This document shows positions 49,451-57,454 of a stretch of DNA of 64,000 nt, piece after piece. A program made the translations under genes and the position numbers. The DNA comes from Bog-756 sp963813525 (GTDB lineage Bacteria > Actinomycetota > Acidimicrobiia > Acidimicrobiales > RAAP-2), in assembly GCA_963813525.1 (NCBI GenBank), contig CAWEZI010000005.1, positions 2,232,001-2,296,000 of the forward strand, read 5' to 3'. The stretch's first letter is position 1. Every line of letters begins with the position of its first letter. The notes beneath the pieces are model-generated. The model had not been told where the DNA came from and searched no databases. It saw nothing but the letters and a program-made list of their open reading frames with translations.

Positions 49451-50757
49451 CGCCCAACGATTCGGCTTTCACCGACACACTCATCTCGCGGACGGTAAGG
49501 GAGCGCATCGTCGTGGTGGGGGTCACCGTCCCGCCGGCAACCTCGGTCCACACCGAAGCCGGTCTCGACGAGCTGAGCCTGCTGGTGGCCACGGCCGGCG
49601 CCGACGTGGCCGCCCGGGTGGTGCAACGCCGGACCACCCCCGACCCGGCCACCTACATCGGTCGGGGGAAGGCCGAGGAGCTCCTGTCGGTGTGCCTGGC
49701 CACCGATGCCGACACCGTGGTCTTCGACGACGAGCTCTCCCCGGCCCAACAACGCAACCTGGAAAAGATCCTGGGTCGAACGGCCATCGACCGGACAGCC
49801 GTCATCCTCGACATCTTTGCCCAAAACGCTCGTACCCCCGAGGGTCGGGCCCAGGTCGAGCTGGCCCTGCTGCGCTATCGCCTGCCGCGCCTGCGGGGAC
49901 GGGGACGGTCGCTCAGCCAGCAGGCCGGTGGCATTGGCACCCGGGGTCCCGGCGAGACCCAGCTCGAGGTCGACCGCCGGCGGTTGCTGTCGCGGATGGG
50001 GCGCCTCGAATCGGATCTCCGCCGTCTCGACCGCACCCGCCACACCCAACGCCGTGGCCGAAGCCGGTCGCGGCAGCGAACGGTGTCGCTGGTCGGCTAC
50101 ACCAACGCCGGAAAGTCGACCCTTCTCAACCGGCTGTGTGGGTCGGACGTGCTGGTCGAGGACCGACTGTTCTCGACCCTCGACCCGCGTACCCGCCAGC
50201 TGGACCTTCCCGGCGGCGAGACGGTGCTGGTCACCGACACCGTGGGGTTCGTTCGGAAGCTTCCCCATCAGTTGGTCGAGGCCTTCCGTTCGACACTCGA
50301 AGTGGTGGGCGAGGCCGACCTCCTGGTGCACGTGGTGGACGGTTCGGCCTCGGACTTCGAGGGCCAGATCGACGCCGTCCATACCGTGCTGGCCGAAATC
50401 GGAGCCGACGGTCTGCCGGAGCTGCTGGTGGTCAACAAGGCGGACGTCCTCGCCTCGGCCGGCCAAGCCGCCGGCGAGGAGGCTCGTCGCCTGCTGGCCG
50501 CCCACAGCGGGTCGGTGGTGGTATCGGCCCGCACCGGCGAGGGCATGGACCATCTCCGACAGGTCATGGGCGATCGCCTCCGGGTGGGTGACCGGGTGGT
50601 CGAGCTGGTCATCCCCTGGGCCCGTGGCGACGTGTTGGCCGCCGTTCATCGCGAGGGCGAGATCGTCGGGGAGCTTCCCGGCGAAGGCTCGACCCGTGTG
50701 CAGGTGGTTTTGGACACCGTCGGGCGCTCGCGGTTCGCAGAGTTCCTCGGATCGTGA
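49447..50757 (+). CDS. hflX: GTPase HflX
   Basis: A 436-residue ribosome-associated GTPase that rescues or splits stalled ribosomes. The N-terminal HflX domain contains TYIGRGKAEEL and DDELSPAQQRNLEK; the glycine-rich linker is GRSLSQQAGGIGTRGPGETQLE; the G domain shows G1 GYTNAGKST, G3 DTVGFVRKLP and G4 NKAD. The start GTG overlaps the dapF stop. Annotation as HflX rather than another Obg-like GTPase rests on the N-terminal domain and linker. Confidence 0.96.
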   Translation: MTPNDSAFTDTLISRTVRERIVVVGVTVPPATSVHTEAGLDELSLLVATAGADVAARVVQRRTTPDPATYIGRGKAEELLSVCLATDADTVVFDDELSPAQQRNLEKILGRTAIDRTAVILDIFAQNARTPEGRAQVELALLRYRLPRLRGRGRSLSQQAGGIGTRGPGETQLEVDRRRLLSRMGRLESDLRRLDRTRHTQRRGRSRSRQRTVSLVGYTNAGKSTLLNRLCGSDVLVEDRLFSTLDPRTRQLDLPGGETVLVTDTVGFVRKLPHQLVEAFRSTLEVVGEADLLVHVVDGSASDFEGQIDAVHTVLAEIGADGLPELLVVNKADVLASAGQAAGEEARRLLAAHSGSVVVSARTGEGMDHLRQVMGDRLRVGDRVVELVIPWARGDVLAAVHREGEIVGELPGEGSTRVQVVLDTVGRSRFAEFLGS

Positions 50758-51947
50758 ACCCCGAGGGCACCCTGTCCGACCGGCCGGTCCCCTTCACCCC
50801 GCCGGCCTACCCCTACGACCGACTGGCCGTGCTGGCCGGCCGGGCCGAGGAGAAGTTCGCCGGCCGCGGCGGCCTGGTCGACTGTTCGGTGGGCACCCCC
50901 TGTGACCCACCACCCGGTGCGGTCATCGAGGCCATGGCCCGTTCCGGGGCGGAACGGGGATATCCGTCGTCGGCCGGTTCACCTCTCTACCGGAAGGCGG
51001 CGGCAGACTGGCTCCTCCGTCGTTTCGGCGCAGCCCTCGATCCCGACGACCAGATCGCCGCCTGCGTGGGGACCAAGGAGTTGGTGGCCTCGACCGCCCA
51101 CTATCTCCGGCTGCGGTGGCCCGAGCGCGACACCGTCCTCTACCCCGACGTGTCGTACCCGACCTACGCCATGGGAGCCGTCCTGGCCGGGTGCCGGGCG
51201 GTGCCCATCGCCGAGTCGCCGGCGGGCGGGACGGACCTGTCCTCGGTGGCCGAGGGTGACGCGTCGCGGGCCCTGATGCTGTGGACCAATTCGCCGTCCA
51301 ACCCGACAGGGGCGGTGACCGACCCCGTCCAGGCGGTGGGCTGGGCCCGGGACCACGGGGTGCCCCTGTTCTCCGACGAGTGCTACGCCGAGTTCACCTG
51401 GGACGGTCCGCCCCGGTCGGTGTTGGAGTCCGGTCCGGCCGGCGTGGTGGCCGTCCATTCCCTGTCCAAGCGGTCCAATCTGGCCGGTGTGCGGGCCGGT
51501 TTCTTTGCCGGTGACGCCGACCTGGTGGGCTATCTGGCCGACGTCCGCCGCCACGCCGGTCTCATGGTGCCCGGCCCCGTCCAGGTCGGAGCGGCGGTGG
51601 CCTTGGCCGACGACGCCCACGTGGAGGAGCAGCGGCTGCGTTACCGTGAACGGCTCACCTTTCTGGCCGGGGTACTGGGAGCGGCCGGCCTACCGGTGGC
51701 CCTCCCCGCCGGAGGCTTCTACCTGTGGGCCGCGGTGCCCGAGGGGTTCGTCGATGGATGGTCGCTGACGTCGTCGTTGGCCGATCGAGCCGGTCTGTTG
51801 GTCAGCCCGGGCGAGTTCTACGGCGGGCACGGGGCCGGCCATGTGCGCATCGCCGTGGTTCAATCGATGGAGCGCCTCGAGCTGGTGGCCGAGCGACTGG
51901 ACGGTGGGACGATGACACCGGTTGGGTGGACCGAGGCTCACCGTTAG
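50754..51947 (+). CDS. dapC: N-succinyldiaminopimelate aminotransferase
   Basis: A 397-residue class I/II PLP-dependent aminotransferase. The PLP lysine is in SLSKRSNLAG, with NSPSNPTGAV, DECYAEFTW and RAGFFAGD as supporting fold-type I motifs. It is assigned to the succinylase step by the actinobacterial DapC-type sequence and by its place immediately before dapD and dapE. Aspartate-type transaminases share the fold, so the assignment is partly contextual. The GTG start overlaps the hflX stop. Confidence 0.9.
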   Translation: MNPEGTLSDRPVPFTPPAYPYDRLAVLAGRAEEKFAGRGGLVDCSVGTPCDPPPGAVIEAMARSGAERGYPSSAGSPLYRKAAADWLLRRFGAALDPDDQIAACVGTKELVASTAHYLRLRWPERDTVLYPDVSYPTYAMGAVLAGCRAVPIAESPAGGTDLSSVAEGDASRALMLWTNSPSNPTGAVTDPVQAVGWARDHGVPLFSDECYAEFTWDGPPRSVLESGPAGVVAVHSLSKRSNLAGVRAGFFAGDADLVGYLADVRRHAGLMVPGPVQVGAAVALADDAHVEEQRLRYRERLTFLAGVLGAAGLPVALPAGGFYLWAAVPEGFVDGWSLTSSLADRAGLLVSPGEFYGGHGAGHVRIAVVQSMERLELVAERLDGGTMTPVGWTEAHR

Positions 51948-52005
51948 GAAGGCGGGGAACGCTCGGCGGAGTCCGGTGGGCATCGGCGTCCGCCGGTCCC
52001 AGGGG

Positions 52006-52011
52006 TAACGT
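52006..52011 (+). promoter_or_regulatory. TAACGT -10 element for leaderless dapD
   Basis: TAACGT ends eight bases before ATG 52020; no ribosome-binding sequence is visible in the 72-base gap after dapC. Confidence 0.45.
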
Positions 52012-52019
52012 CTTTCCCC

Positions 52020-52847
52020 ATGGCCGATCTGCGATCCCAAATAGAAGAACTGTGGCTGGGCGCCGACGGGCTGGGCCCGGACGACGCCAACGCCTTGGCG
52101 GTGGTCACCGAGGTCATCGACATGCTCGACACGGGCGCGGCGCGGGTGGCCGAAGTCGACCCGATCACCGATCAGGTGGTGGTGCATGAGTGGCTCAAGC
52201 AGGCCATTCTCCTCCTGTTCCGGTTGCGTTCGATGGAGACGCTCGAGGTGGGGCCGTTCGAGTACGCCGACAAGCTGCCCCTCAAACGGGATTACGCGGC
52301 GGCCGGGGTGCGGGTCGTGCCCGGGGCGTCGGCCCGGTGGGGATCATTCCTCGACCGAGGGGTGATCTGCATGCCCAGCTACGTCAACATCGGGGCCCGG
52401 GTGGGGGCCGGAACCATGGTGGACACCTGGGCCACGGTGGGGTCGTGCGCCCAGATCGGCGAGCAGGTGCACCTGTCCGGCGGGGTGGGGATCGGCGGTG
52501 TGCTCGAGCCGGCACAGGCCGCACCGGTGGTGATCGAGGACGAGGTCATGATCGGAAGCCGGTCGATGATCACCCAGGGGGCCCGGGTGGGACGCGGGTC
52601 GGTGCTGGGCGAGGGCACCATCCTCAATCCCTCGATCCCGGTGATCGATGCCGAAACCGGCGACGAGCTGTCCCGTGGCCAGGTCCCTCCGTGGTGTGTG
52701 GCGGTAGCCGCTTCGCGCCGCCGCCAATACCCCGGCGGGGAGTTCTTCCTCCCCTGCGTGCTGGTCATCCGGCGGCTCTCCGAAGGCGAGCGCCACGACA
52801 AGGCCCAGCTCACCGACATCCTGCGCCAGCACGGCGTGTCGGCGTGA
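52020..52847 (+). CDS. dapD: Tetrahydrodipicolinate N-succinyltransferase (E. coli-type DapD)
   Basis: A 275-residue left-handed beta-helix acyltransferase succinylating tetrahydrodipicolinate. The hexapeptide region is long and clear: MPSYVNIGARVGAGTMVDTW, ATVGSCAQIGEQVHLSGGVG and IGGVLEPAQAAPVVIEDE, nearly the same as in the E. coli enzyme, and the N-terminal helical domain (VVHEWLKQAILLLFRL) is also of that type. Mycobacterial DapD is longer and more divergent, so this gene is of the proteobacterial class. Its stop overlaps the dapE GTG. Confidence 0.96.
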   Translation: MADLRSQIEELWLGADGLGPDDANALAVVTEVIDMLDTGAARVAEVDPITDQVVVHEWLKQAILLLFRLRSMETLEVGPFEYADKLPLKRDYAAAGVRVVPGASARWGSFLDRGVICMPSYVNIGARVGAGTMVDTWATVGSCAQIGEQVHLSGGVGIGGVLEPAQAAPVVIEDEVMIGSRSMITQGARVGRGSVLGEGTILNPSIPVIDAETGDELSRGQVPPWCVAVAASRRRQYPGGEFFLPCVLVIRRLSEGERHDKAQLTDILRQHGVSA

Positions 52848-53926
52848 GCGAGGGGATGCCCGACGGCCTGCTCGGTCTGGCCACGGCCCTGGTGGCCATA
52901 CCCTCGGTCAGCCACCACGAGGGGCCCATGGCCGACGCTGTGCAGGCCGCCCTCGAGCTCTGCCCCTGGTTGAAGGTGGAAAGGGTGGGGAACAACGTGG
53001 TGGCCCGCACCCAGCTCGGTCGTGAGACGCGGATCATCCTGGCCGGTCATCTCGACACGGTGCCACCGGTGGGCGGCAACGAAGAGCCCCGGGTGGAGGA
53101 CGGGGTCCTCCACGGCGTGGGGGCGGCCGACATGAAGGCGGGGCTGGCCGTGTTCCTCCACGTGGCCGGCGGCCTCCCCGAGCCGGCCGTCGACCTGACC
53201 CTCTGTCTCTACGTCTGCGAAGAGGTCGAACAGCGGTTCAACGGGCTCCGCCTGTTGTGGGCCGAGCGGCCCGACCTCCTCGAGGGCGACGCCGCCATCC
53301 TGGGTGAGCCCACCGGCGGCGCCGTCGAGTGCGGCTGCCAAGGCGTGCTGCGGATCCGCATCGAGATGCAAGGGGCGCGGGCCCACACCGCCCGACCGGG
53401 CGCCGGTCGCAACGCCATCCATCGGCTGGGCCCGATCCTCGACGCGCTGGCCGGCTACGCCAGCCGCCACGTGGTCCTCGACGGCTGCGAGTACGTCGAG
53501 CAACTGCAGGCCGTCGATGTGAGCGGCGGGGTGGCGGCCAACGTGGTACCGGATCGGGCCACCCTGCTCATCAACCACCGCTTCGCCCCCGACCGCACGG
53601 CCGAGGAGGCCGAGGCGTCCATCCGGGATCTGCTCGCCCCCCACCTGGAAGGGACCGACCGGTGGGACCTGGTCGAATCGGCCCCGGCGGCCCCGCCCGC
53701 CCTTGACCATCCCGTGCTGGCCGGGCTGGTGGAAGCAACCGGTGCGCCTCCCCGGGCCAAGCAGGGCTGGACCGACGTGGCCTCGTTTTGGGCCAACGGC
53801 GTCCCGGCCGCCAACTTCGGACCGGGCGACCCGCTGGTGGCCCACACCCCGGGTGAACGGGTGAGTACCGGCGAGATCGAGCAGGCCGCTTCCGTCCTGG
53901 ACGCCCTTCTGCGGACCGACCGGTAG
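52844..53926 (+). CDS. dapE: Succinyl-diaminopimelate desuccinylase
   Basis: A 360-residue M20 di-zinc peptidase-family hydrolase releasing LL-diaminopimelate from its succinyl form. Zinc ligands are visible in GHLDTVPPVGG (His), GAADMKAGLAV (bridging Asp) and CEEVEQRFNGL (catalytic Glu then metal Glu), with GEPTGGAVE and a histidine near the C-terminus (AHTPGERV). The pairing with dapC and dapD supports the substrate. The GTG start overlaps the dapD stop. The -10 element of the following gene overlaps the dapE stop codon. Confidence 0.95.
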   Translation: MSEGMPDGLLGLATALVAIPSVSHHEGPMADAVQAALELCPWLKVERVGNNVVARTQLGRETRIILAGHLDTVPPVGGNEEPRVEDGVLHGVGAADMKAGLAVFLHVAGGLPEPAVDLTLCLYVCEEVEQRFNGLRLLWAERPDLLEGDAAILGEPTGGAVECGCQGVLRIRIEMQGARAHTARPGAGRNAIHRLGPILDALAGYASRHVVLDGCEYVEQLQAVDVSGGVAANVVPDRATLLINHRFAPDRTAEEAEASIRDLLAPHLEGTDRWDLVESAPAAPPALDHPVLAGLVEATGAPPRAKQGWTDVASFWANGVPAANFGPGDPLVAHTPGERVSTGEIEQAASVLDALLRTDR

Positions 53927-53929
53927 GGT
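53924..53929 (+). promoter_or_regulatory. TAGGGT -10 element for a leaderless aldo/keto reductase gene
   Basis: TAGGGT includes the dapE stop codon TAG and ends seven bases before ATG 53937. Confidence 0.5.
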
Positions 53930-53936
53930 CGGGCCC

Positions 53937-54938
53937 ATGCCCGTGCCCACCCGCCGCCTGGGATCCGGTGGTCTCGAGGTTTCGGCCGAGGGCCTCGGGT
54001 GCATGGGCATGAGCGAGTTCTACGGCCCGGGCGACGAGAGCGAATCGGTGGCCACCATCCACCGGGCCCTCGAGCTCGGGGTCACCTTTCTCGACACGGC
54101 CGACATGTACGGACCGTATGTGAACGAGGAGCTGGTGGGACGGGCCATCGTCGGGCGCCGGCACGAGGTGGTGCTGGCCACCAAGTTCGGCATCGTGCGG
54201 GGACCGGGGCCGACCGACCGTTCCATCCGGGGCGACCCGGCCTACGTCGAACAGGCCTGCGACGCTTCCCTGTCCCGACTGGGTGTCGACCACATCGACC
54301 TCTACTACCAGCACCGCGCCGATGGAGGGGTGCCCATCGAGGAGACGGTCGGGGCCATGGCCGACCTGGTGGCGGCCGGAAAGGTCCGCTACCTGGGGCT
54401 GTCGGAAGCCACGCCCGACACGTTGCGTCGGGCCTCCTCGGTCCACCCCATCGCCGCCCTCCAGAGCGAGTGGTCGTTGTGGAGCCGCGACATCGAGGCC
54501 GAGGTGGTGGGCACGGCCCGCGCCCTGGGTATCGGCATCGTGGCCTACAGCCCGCTCGGCCGGGGCTTCCTCACCGGGCAGATCACCTCGCCCGACGACT
54601 TCCCCGAAGGCGACTTCCGTGCCCATCACCCGAGGTTCGTGGGGCAGAACTTCGCCCGCAACATCGAGCTGGTGGGCGAAATCGAGCGGCTGGCCGCCCA
54701 ACTCAGTTGCACGCCCGGTCAACTGGCCCTGGCCTGGGTCCTGTCCCGGGGCGACGATGTGGTGCCCATACCCGGTACCAAACGCCGCACCTATCTCGAG
54801 GAGAACGTCGGGGCCCTCGAGGTGGTGCTCGGCCCTACCGACCTGGCCGCCATCGAGGAGGCCTTTCCGCTGGGGGCGGGCGCCGGCGACCGTTACGCCG
54901 ACATGAGCGCCATCGGCGTCACCACGCCGCCGACCTGA
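53937..54938 (+). CDS. Aldo/keto reductase
   Basis: A 333-residue NADPH-dependent (alpha/beta)8-barrel reductase. The catalytic tetrad is visible: Asp and Tyr in FLDTADMYGPYVNEELVG, Lys in VVLATKFG and His in DLYYQHRADG. The NADP phosphate-binding end is PIPGTKRRTYLEENVGA. The family (YajO/PdxI-like, close to proteins named for pyridoxal reduction) has broad aldehyde/ketone specificity, so the natural substrate is unknown. It has its own leaderless promoter and ends 16 bases before the convergent lexA stop. Confidence 0.93.
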   Translation: MPVPTRRLGSGGLEVSAEGLGCMGMSEFYGPGDESESVATIHRALELGVTFLDTADMYGPYVNEELVGRAIVGRRHEVVLATKFGIVRGPGPTDRSIRGDPAYVEQACDASLSRLGVDHIDLYYQHRADGGVPIEETVGAMADLVAAGKVRYLGLSEATPDTLRRASSVHPIAALQSEWSLWSRDIEAEVVGTARALGIGIVAYSPLGRGFLTGQITSPDDFPEGDFRAHHPRFVGQNFARNIELVGEIERLAAQLSCTPGQLALAWVLSRGDDVVPIPGTKRRTYLEENVGALEVVLGPTDLAAIEEAFPLGAGAGDRYADMSAIGVTTPPT

Positions 54939-54954
54939 CCGGGGAGCAGCCGGA

Positions 54955-55584
54955 TCACAGCCGGCGGAGGACGGTCACCACCTTGCCGTAGATGGTGACC
55001 TCCGCCGGATCGAACTCCATGGGTGCCAGCCGTGGATTGGCGGGGGTCAACACGACACGGTCCCCGTTCCGCCCGTAGGACTTGACCGTCGCCTCGTCAT
55101 CGGGGATACCGGCCACCACCACGTCCCCCTGTTCGGCCTCGGGCTGCTGGCGGACCACGACGCAGTCGCCGTCGAGGATTCCGGCGTCGATCATCGAGTC
55201 GCCCCGCACCTTGACCATGAACAGGGACCCGGTACCGGTGAAGTCCTCGGGCAGCGGATACAGCTCCTCGATGTTCTCCTGGGCCAGCACGCCGGTGCCG
55301 GCAGCCACGTCGCCCACCAACGGCACGTGCCGGACCGGGCGGGCGTCGGCCAGGATCTTCGACGACGGGTCGTAGCAGACCTCGATGGCCCGGGGTTTGG
55401 TGGGGTCCCGCCGCAGGTAGCCCTCTCGTTGGAGAACGGCCAGGTGGGCATGGACGGTCGAGGACGAAGCCAGTCCCACCGACTCGCCGATCTCCCGCAC
55501 CGAGGGTGGGTACCCGCGGTCCCGTACCGCTCCGGCGATGCAGTCGAGGATCTGCTTGCGTTTGGTGCTCAGTACCTGGGCCAT
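54955..55584 (-). CDS. lexA: SOS repressor LexA
   Basis: A 209-residue transcriptional repressor and self-cleaving peptidase. The winged helix is at residues 1-65 (GYPPSVREIGESVGLASSSTVHAHL). The self-cleavage site is Ala95-Gly96 in DVAAGTGVL; the catalytic dyad is Ser130 in RGDSMID and Lys168 in EATVKSY. The ATG at 55584 has AAGGGGA upstream; the open frame further upstream overlaps the operators and is rejected. The minus-strand promoter TTGCTT-17-TACGGT (55666-55638) overlaps one LexA-box-like site and has another at the transcription start, so strong autorepression is expected. Confidence 0.97.
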   Translation of the reverse strand: MAQVLSTKRKQILDCIAGAVRDRGYPPSVREIGESVGLASSSTVHAHLAVLQREGYLRRDPTKPRAIEVCYDPSSKILADARPVRHVPLVGDVAAGTGVLAQENIEELYPLPEDFTGTGSLFMVKVRGDSMIDAGILDGDCVVVRQQPEAEQGDVVVAGIPDDEATVKSYGRNGDRVVLTPANPRLAPMEFDPAEVTIYGKVVTVLRRL

Positions 55585-55616
55585 CGGTCCCCTTGCTCCT
55601 GGCGCCCCGCAGCGGG

Positions 55617-55740
55617 CGAACGTGTGTTTGCACGGAGACCGTAACCGGTGGGGCGGCGGAAAGCAAACATCCGTTCGCCTAAACACTTGACAGCGAACAG
55701 ATGTTCGTGTTGAGTGGTGCCCATGGCGAACACAGGTTCG
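55617..55740. promoter_or_regulatory. Four LexA-box (SOS-box) sites in the lexA / LysM divergent promoter region
   Basis: Perfect CGAAC-N4-GTTCG boxes: CGAACAGATGTTCG (55694-55707) and CGAACACAGGTTCG (55727-55740). Boxes with one mismatch: CGAACGTGTGTTTG (55617-55630) and CAAACATCCGTTCG (55664-55677). The lexA promoter on the minus strand is -35 TTGCTT (55661-55666), 17-base spacer, -10 TACGGT (55638-55643). On the plus strand TTGACA (55687-55692) adjoins the third box and may serve the LysM gene. The two perfect boxes lie on the LysM side, suggesting tight SOS control of that gene too. Confidence 0.85.
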
Positions 55741-55787
55741 ATTGACTGCTCCGGTGGCACCGGCACCTCCAGAGGATTGGCCACCCC

Positions 55788-56195
55788 ATGGCGGTGACCT
55801 GGGAGTGCGTTCCCGATGCCTGGCCCCGCACGGGGGGCGAGGGAGGATCGGGACTGCGGCTGGTCGAAGAGGGGAGTGCGCTCCCGGCCGGAGTGCGCCG
55901 GCGGGGGGTCCCCCTCGAGGTCCGGCGCCGTCGCACCTTGTTCGCCGTCATGGCCGGTCTGTTGCTGGCCCTAGCTCTTCCGCTGAGTGGAACCGGTGGT
56001 CACTCCCACCCCACCGGTTCCACTCGGGCGGAACCGGTGGCTCCGGGTGTCTATGCGGTCCAGCCCGGTGACACGCTCTGGACCATTGCGGCGAGGCTGG
56101 ACCCGTCGGCCGATCCCCGTCCCCTGGTGGTGCAGCTGGCCGCCCAAACCGGTTCGGAGACCGTGGTGCCGGGCGAGAAGATCGACCTGCCCTGA
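55788..56195 (+). CDS. Membrane-anchored LysM protein, likely SOS-induced (ChiZ/Rv2719c position)
   Basis: A 135-residue protein with a basic stretch (RRRGVPLEVRRRR), one membrane segment (TLFAVMAGLLLALALPL) and a C-terminal LysM peptidoglycan-binding domain (YAVQPGDTLWTIAARL...VVPGEKIDLP). ATG 55788 has AGAGGA 12 bases upstream. It is divergent from lexA and followed by nrdR, the same order as lexA-Rv2719c-nrdR in Mycobacterium, where the LysM protein inhibits division during DNA damage. The local SOS boxes support the same regulation; the division-inhibitor role is inferred from synteny. Confidence 0.85.
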   Translation: MAVTWECVPDAWPRTGGEGGSGLRLVEEGSALPAGVRRRGVPLEVRRRRTLFAVMAGLLLALALPLSGTGGHSHPTGSTRAEPVAPGVYAVQPGDTLWTIAARLDPSADPRPLVVQLAAQTGSETVVPGEKIDLP

Positions 56196-56254
56196 GGTGG
56201 TGAGGCGGGCCGTCGGGGGAGCGGCGCGACGGCGTGATCGACAGAGGCCGGCAG

Positions 56255-56260
56255 TAGCCT
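56255..56260 (+). promoter_or_regulatory. TAGCCT -10 element for leaderless nrdR
   Basis: TAGCCT ends six bases before GTG 56267, which opens the canonical NrdR N-terminus RCPWC; no ribosome-binding sequence is present. Confidence 0.55.
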
Positions 56261-56266
56261 CGTCAT

Positions 56267-56737
56267 GTGCGGTGTCCGTGGTGCCTTGCCGATCATGACC
56301 GAGTGGTGGATTCGCGGGTGGCCGAGGACGGGGCGGCCATCCGTCGCCGGCGCGAATGCATCGGTTGCGGCAACCGGTTCACGACCTTCGAGCGGGTAGA
56401 CGAGGTTCCTCTCATGGTCATCAAGCGCTCCGGCGCCCGCCAGCCCTTCGACCGAGGGAAGGTGGTCGACGGCCTCCGGTCGGCCACCAAGAACCGCCCG
56501 GTGACCGAGGAACAGCTCGACGTGATGGCCGCCGAGGTGGAGGACGAGATGCGGGAGGTCGCCGACCCCACCACCGAACAGGTGGGACTGGCTGTGCTCG
56601 AGCGCCTGCGGGAGGTCGACGAAGTGGCCTATCTGCGTTTTGCCAGCGTCTACAAGGGATTCGAAGGGGCCGATGACTTCCGACGCGAGGTGGGGCTCCT
56701 GACCAAGACGACCGCACCCAAGGGTCAGGACAGCTAG
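56267..56737 (+). CDS. nrdR: Transcriptional repressor NrdR
   Basis: A 156-residue repressor of ribonucleotide reductase genes that senses ATP/dATP. The zinc ribbon uses CPWC at the very N-terminus and CIGC about 30 residues later (RRRRECIGCGNRFTTFE), which binds NrdR boxes. The ATP-cone domain follows (VIKRSGARQPFDRGKVVDGL to the YLRFASVYKGF motif). GTG 56267 gives the standard start. The nrd genes themselves are not in the window. It follows the LysM gene after 71 bases and precedes the deacetylase. Confidence 0.97.
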   Translation: MRCPWCLADHDRVVDSRVAEDGAAIRRRRECIGCGNRFTTFERVDEVPLMVIKRSGARQPFDRGKVVDGLRSATKNRPVTEEQLDVMAAEVEDEMREVADPTTEQVGLAVLERLREVDEVAYLRFASVYKGFEGADDFRREVGLLTKTTAPKGQDS

Positions 56738-56755
56738 GAGGTGGCTGCCGCACTG

Positions 56756-57454
56756 ATGGTCGATGTCCCGGATCGAGCTCTGGCCATCTACGCACATCCC
56801 GACGACTCCGAGGTTTCGTGCGGGGGAACGCTGGCTGCCTGGGCCAAAGCCGGTTGCGCGGTGACCGTGCTCGTGTGCACCGACGGAGGCAAAGGATCGT
56901 CCGACCCGGCCAGCGAGGAGCGGGACCTGGTGGCGCGCCGGGCCGGCGAGGCATCGGACGCCTCCGTACTGCTCGGGATGTCGGCCCGCGAGAACCTCGG
57001 CTATCCGGACGGCGAGCTCTCGGACGGCCCCGCCTTCCGTGCCGCCCTGGTGGGGGTCATCCGGCGGGTGCGCCCTCAGATCGTGCTCTGTCCCGATCCG
57101 ACGGCGGTCTTCTTCGGCCAGGAGTACTTCAACCACCGGGACCACCGCACGACGGGATGGGCGGCTCTGGACGCCGTCGCACCGGCCGCCGCCCTCCCTC
57201 ACTACTTCCCCGAAGCCGGGCCGGCCCACCAGGTGGAGACAGTCCTGCTGTCGGGCACCCTCGAACCCGATGTGTGGGTCGACATCACCACCACGGTGGA
57301 CCTGAAGGGCGACGCCGTCGGCTGTCACCGCAGCCAATTCCCCGACGGGGTGGAATGGGCGAGGACGGCGGTGAGGCTGAGCGCCGAGGATGCCGGTCGC
57401 CAGGCCGGCGTGGCCTTTGCCGAAGGATTCCGTCGGCTCCACCTCGGTGGCTGA
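56756..57454 (+). CDS. PIG-L/LmbE-family N-acetylglucosamine deacetylase-like protein
   Basis: A 232-residue zinc-dependent deacetylase of the family that includes MshB (mycothiol) and Mca. The zinc-binding AHPDDSEVSCGGTL lies at the N-terminus, and HRDHRTTG gives the later histidine ligand. The start is uncertain: ATG 56756 lies 14 bases after AGGAGG, whereas the in-frame GTG at 56741 abuts that sequence and could not use it. A role in mycothiol metabolism or in N-acetyl-sugar deacetylation is possible; the sequence alone does not choose. Its 3' end overlaps the dinB start by eight bases. Confidence 0.87.
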   Translation: MVDVPDRALAIYAHPDDSEVSCGGTLAAWAKAGCAVTVLVCTDGGKGSSDPASEERDLVARRAGEASDASVLLGMSARENLGYPDGELSDGPAFRAALVGVIRRVRPQIVLCPDPTAVFFGQEYFNHRDHRTTGWAALDAVAPAAALPHYFPEAGPAHQVETVLLSGTLEPDVWVDITTTVDLKGDAVGCHRSQFPDGVEWARTAVRLSAEDAGRQAGVAFAEGFRRLHLGG

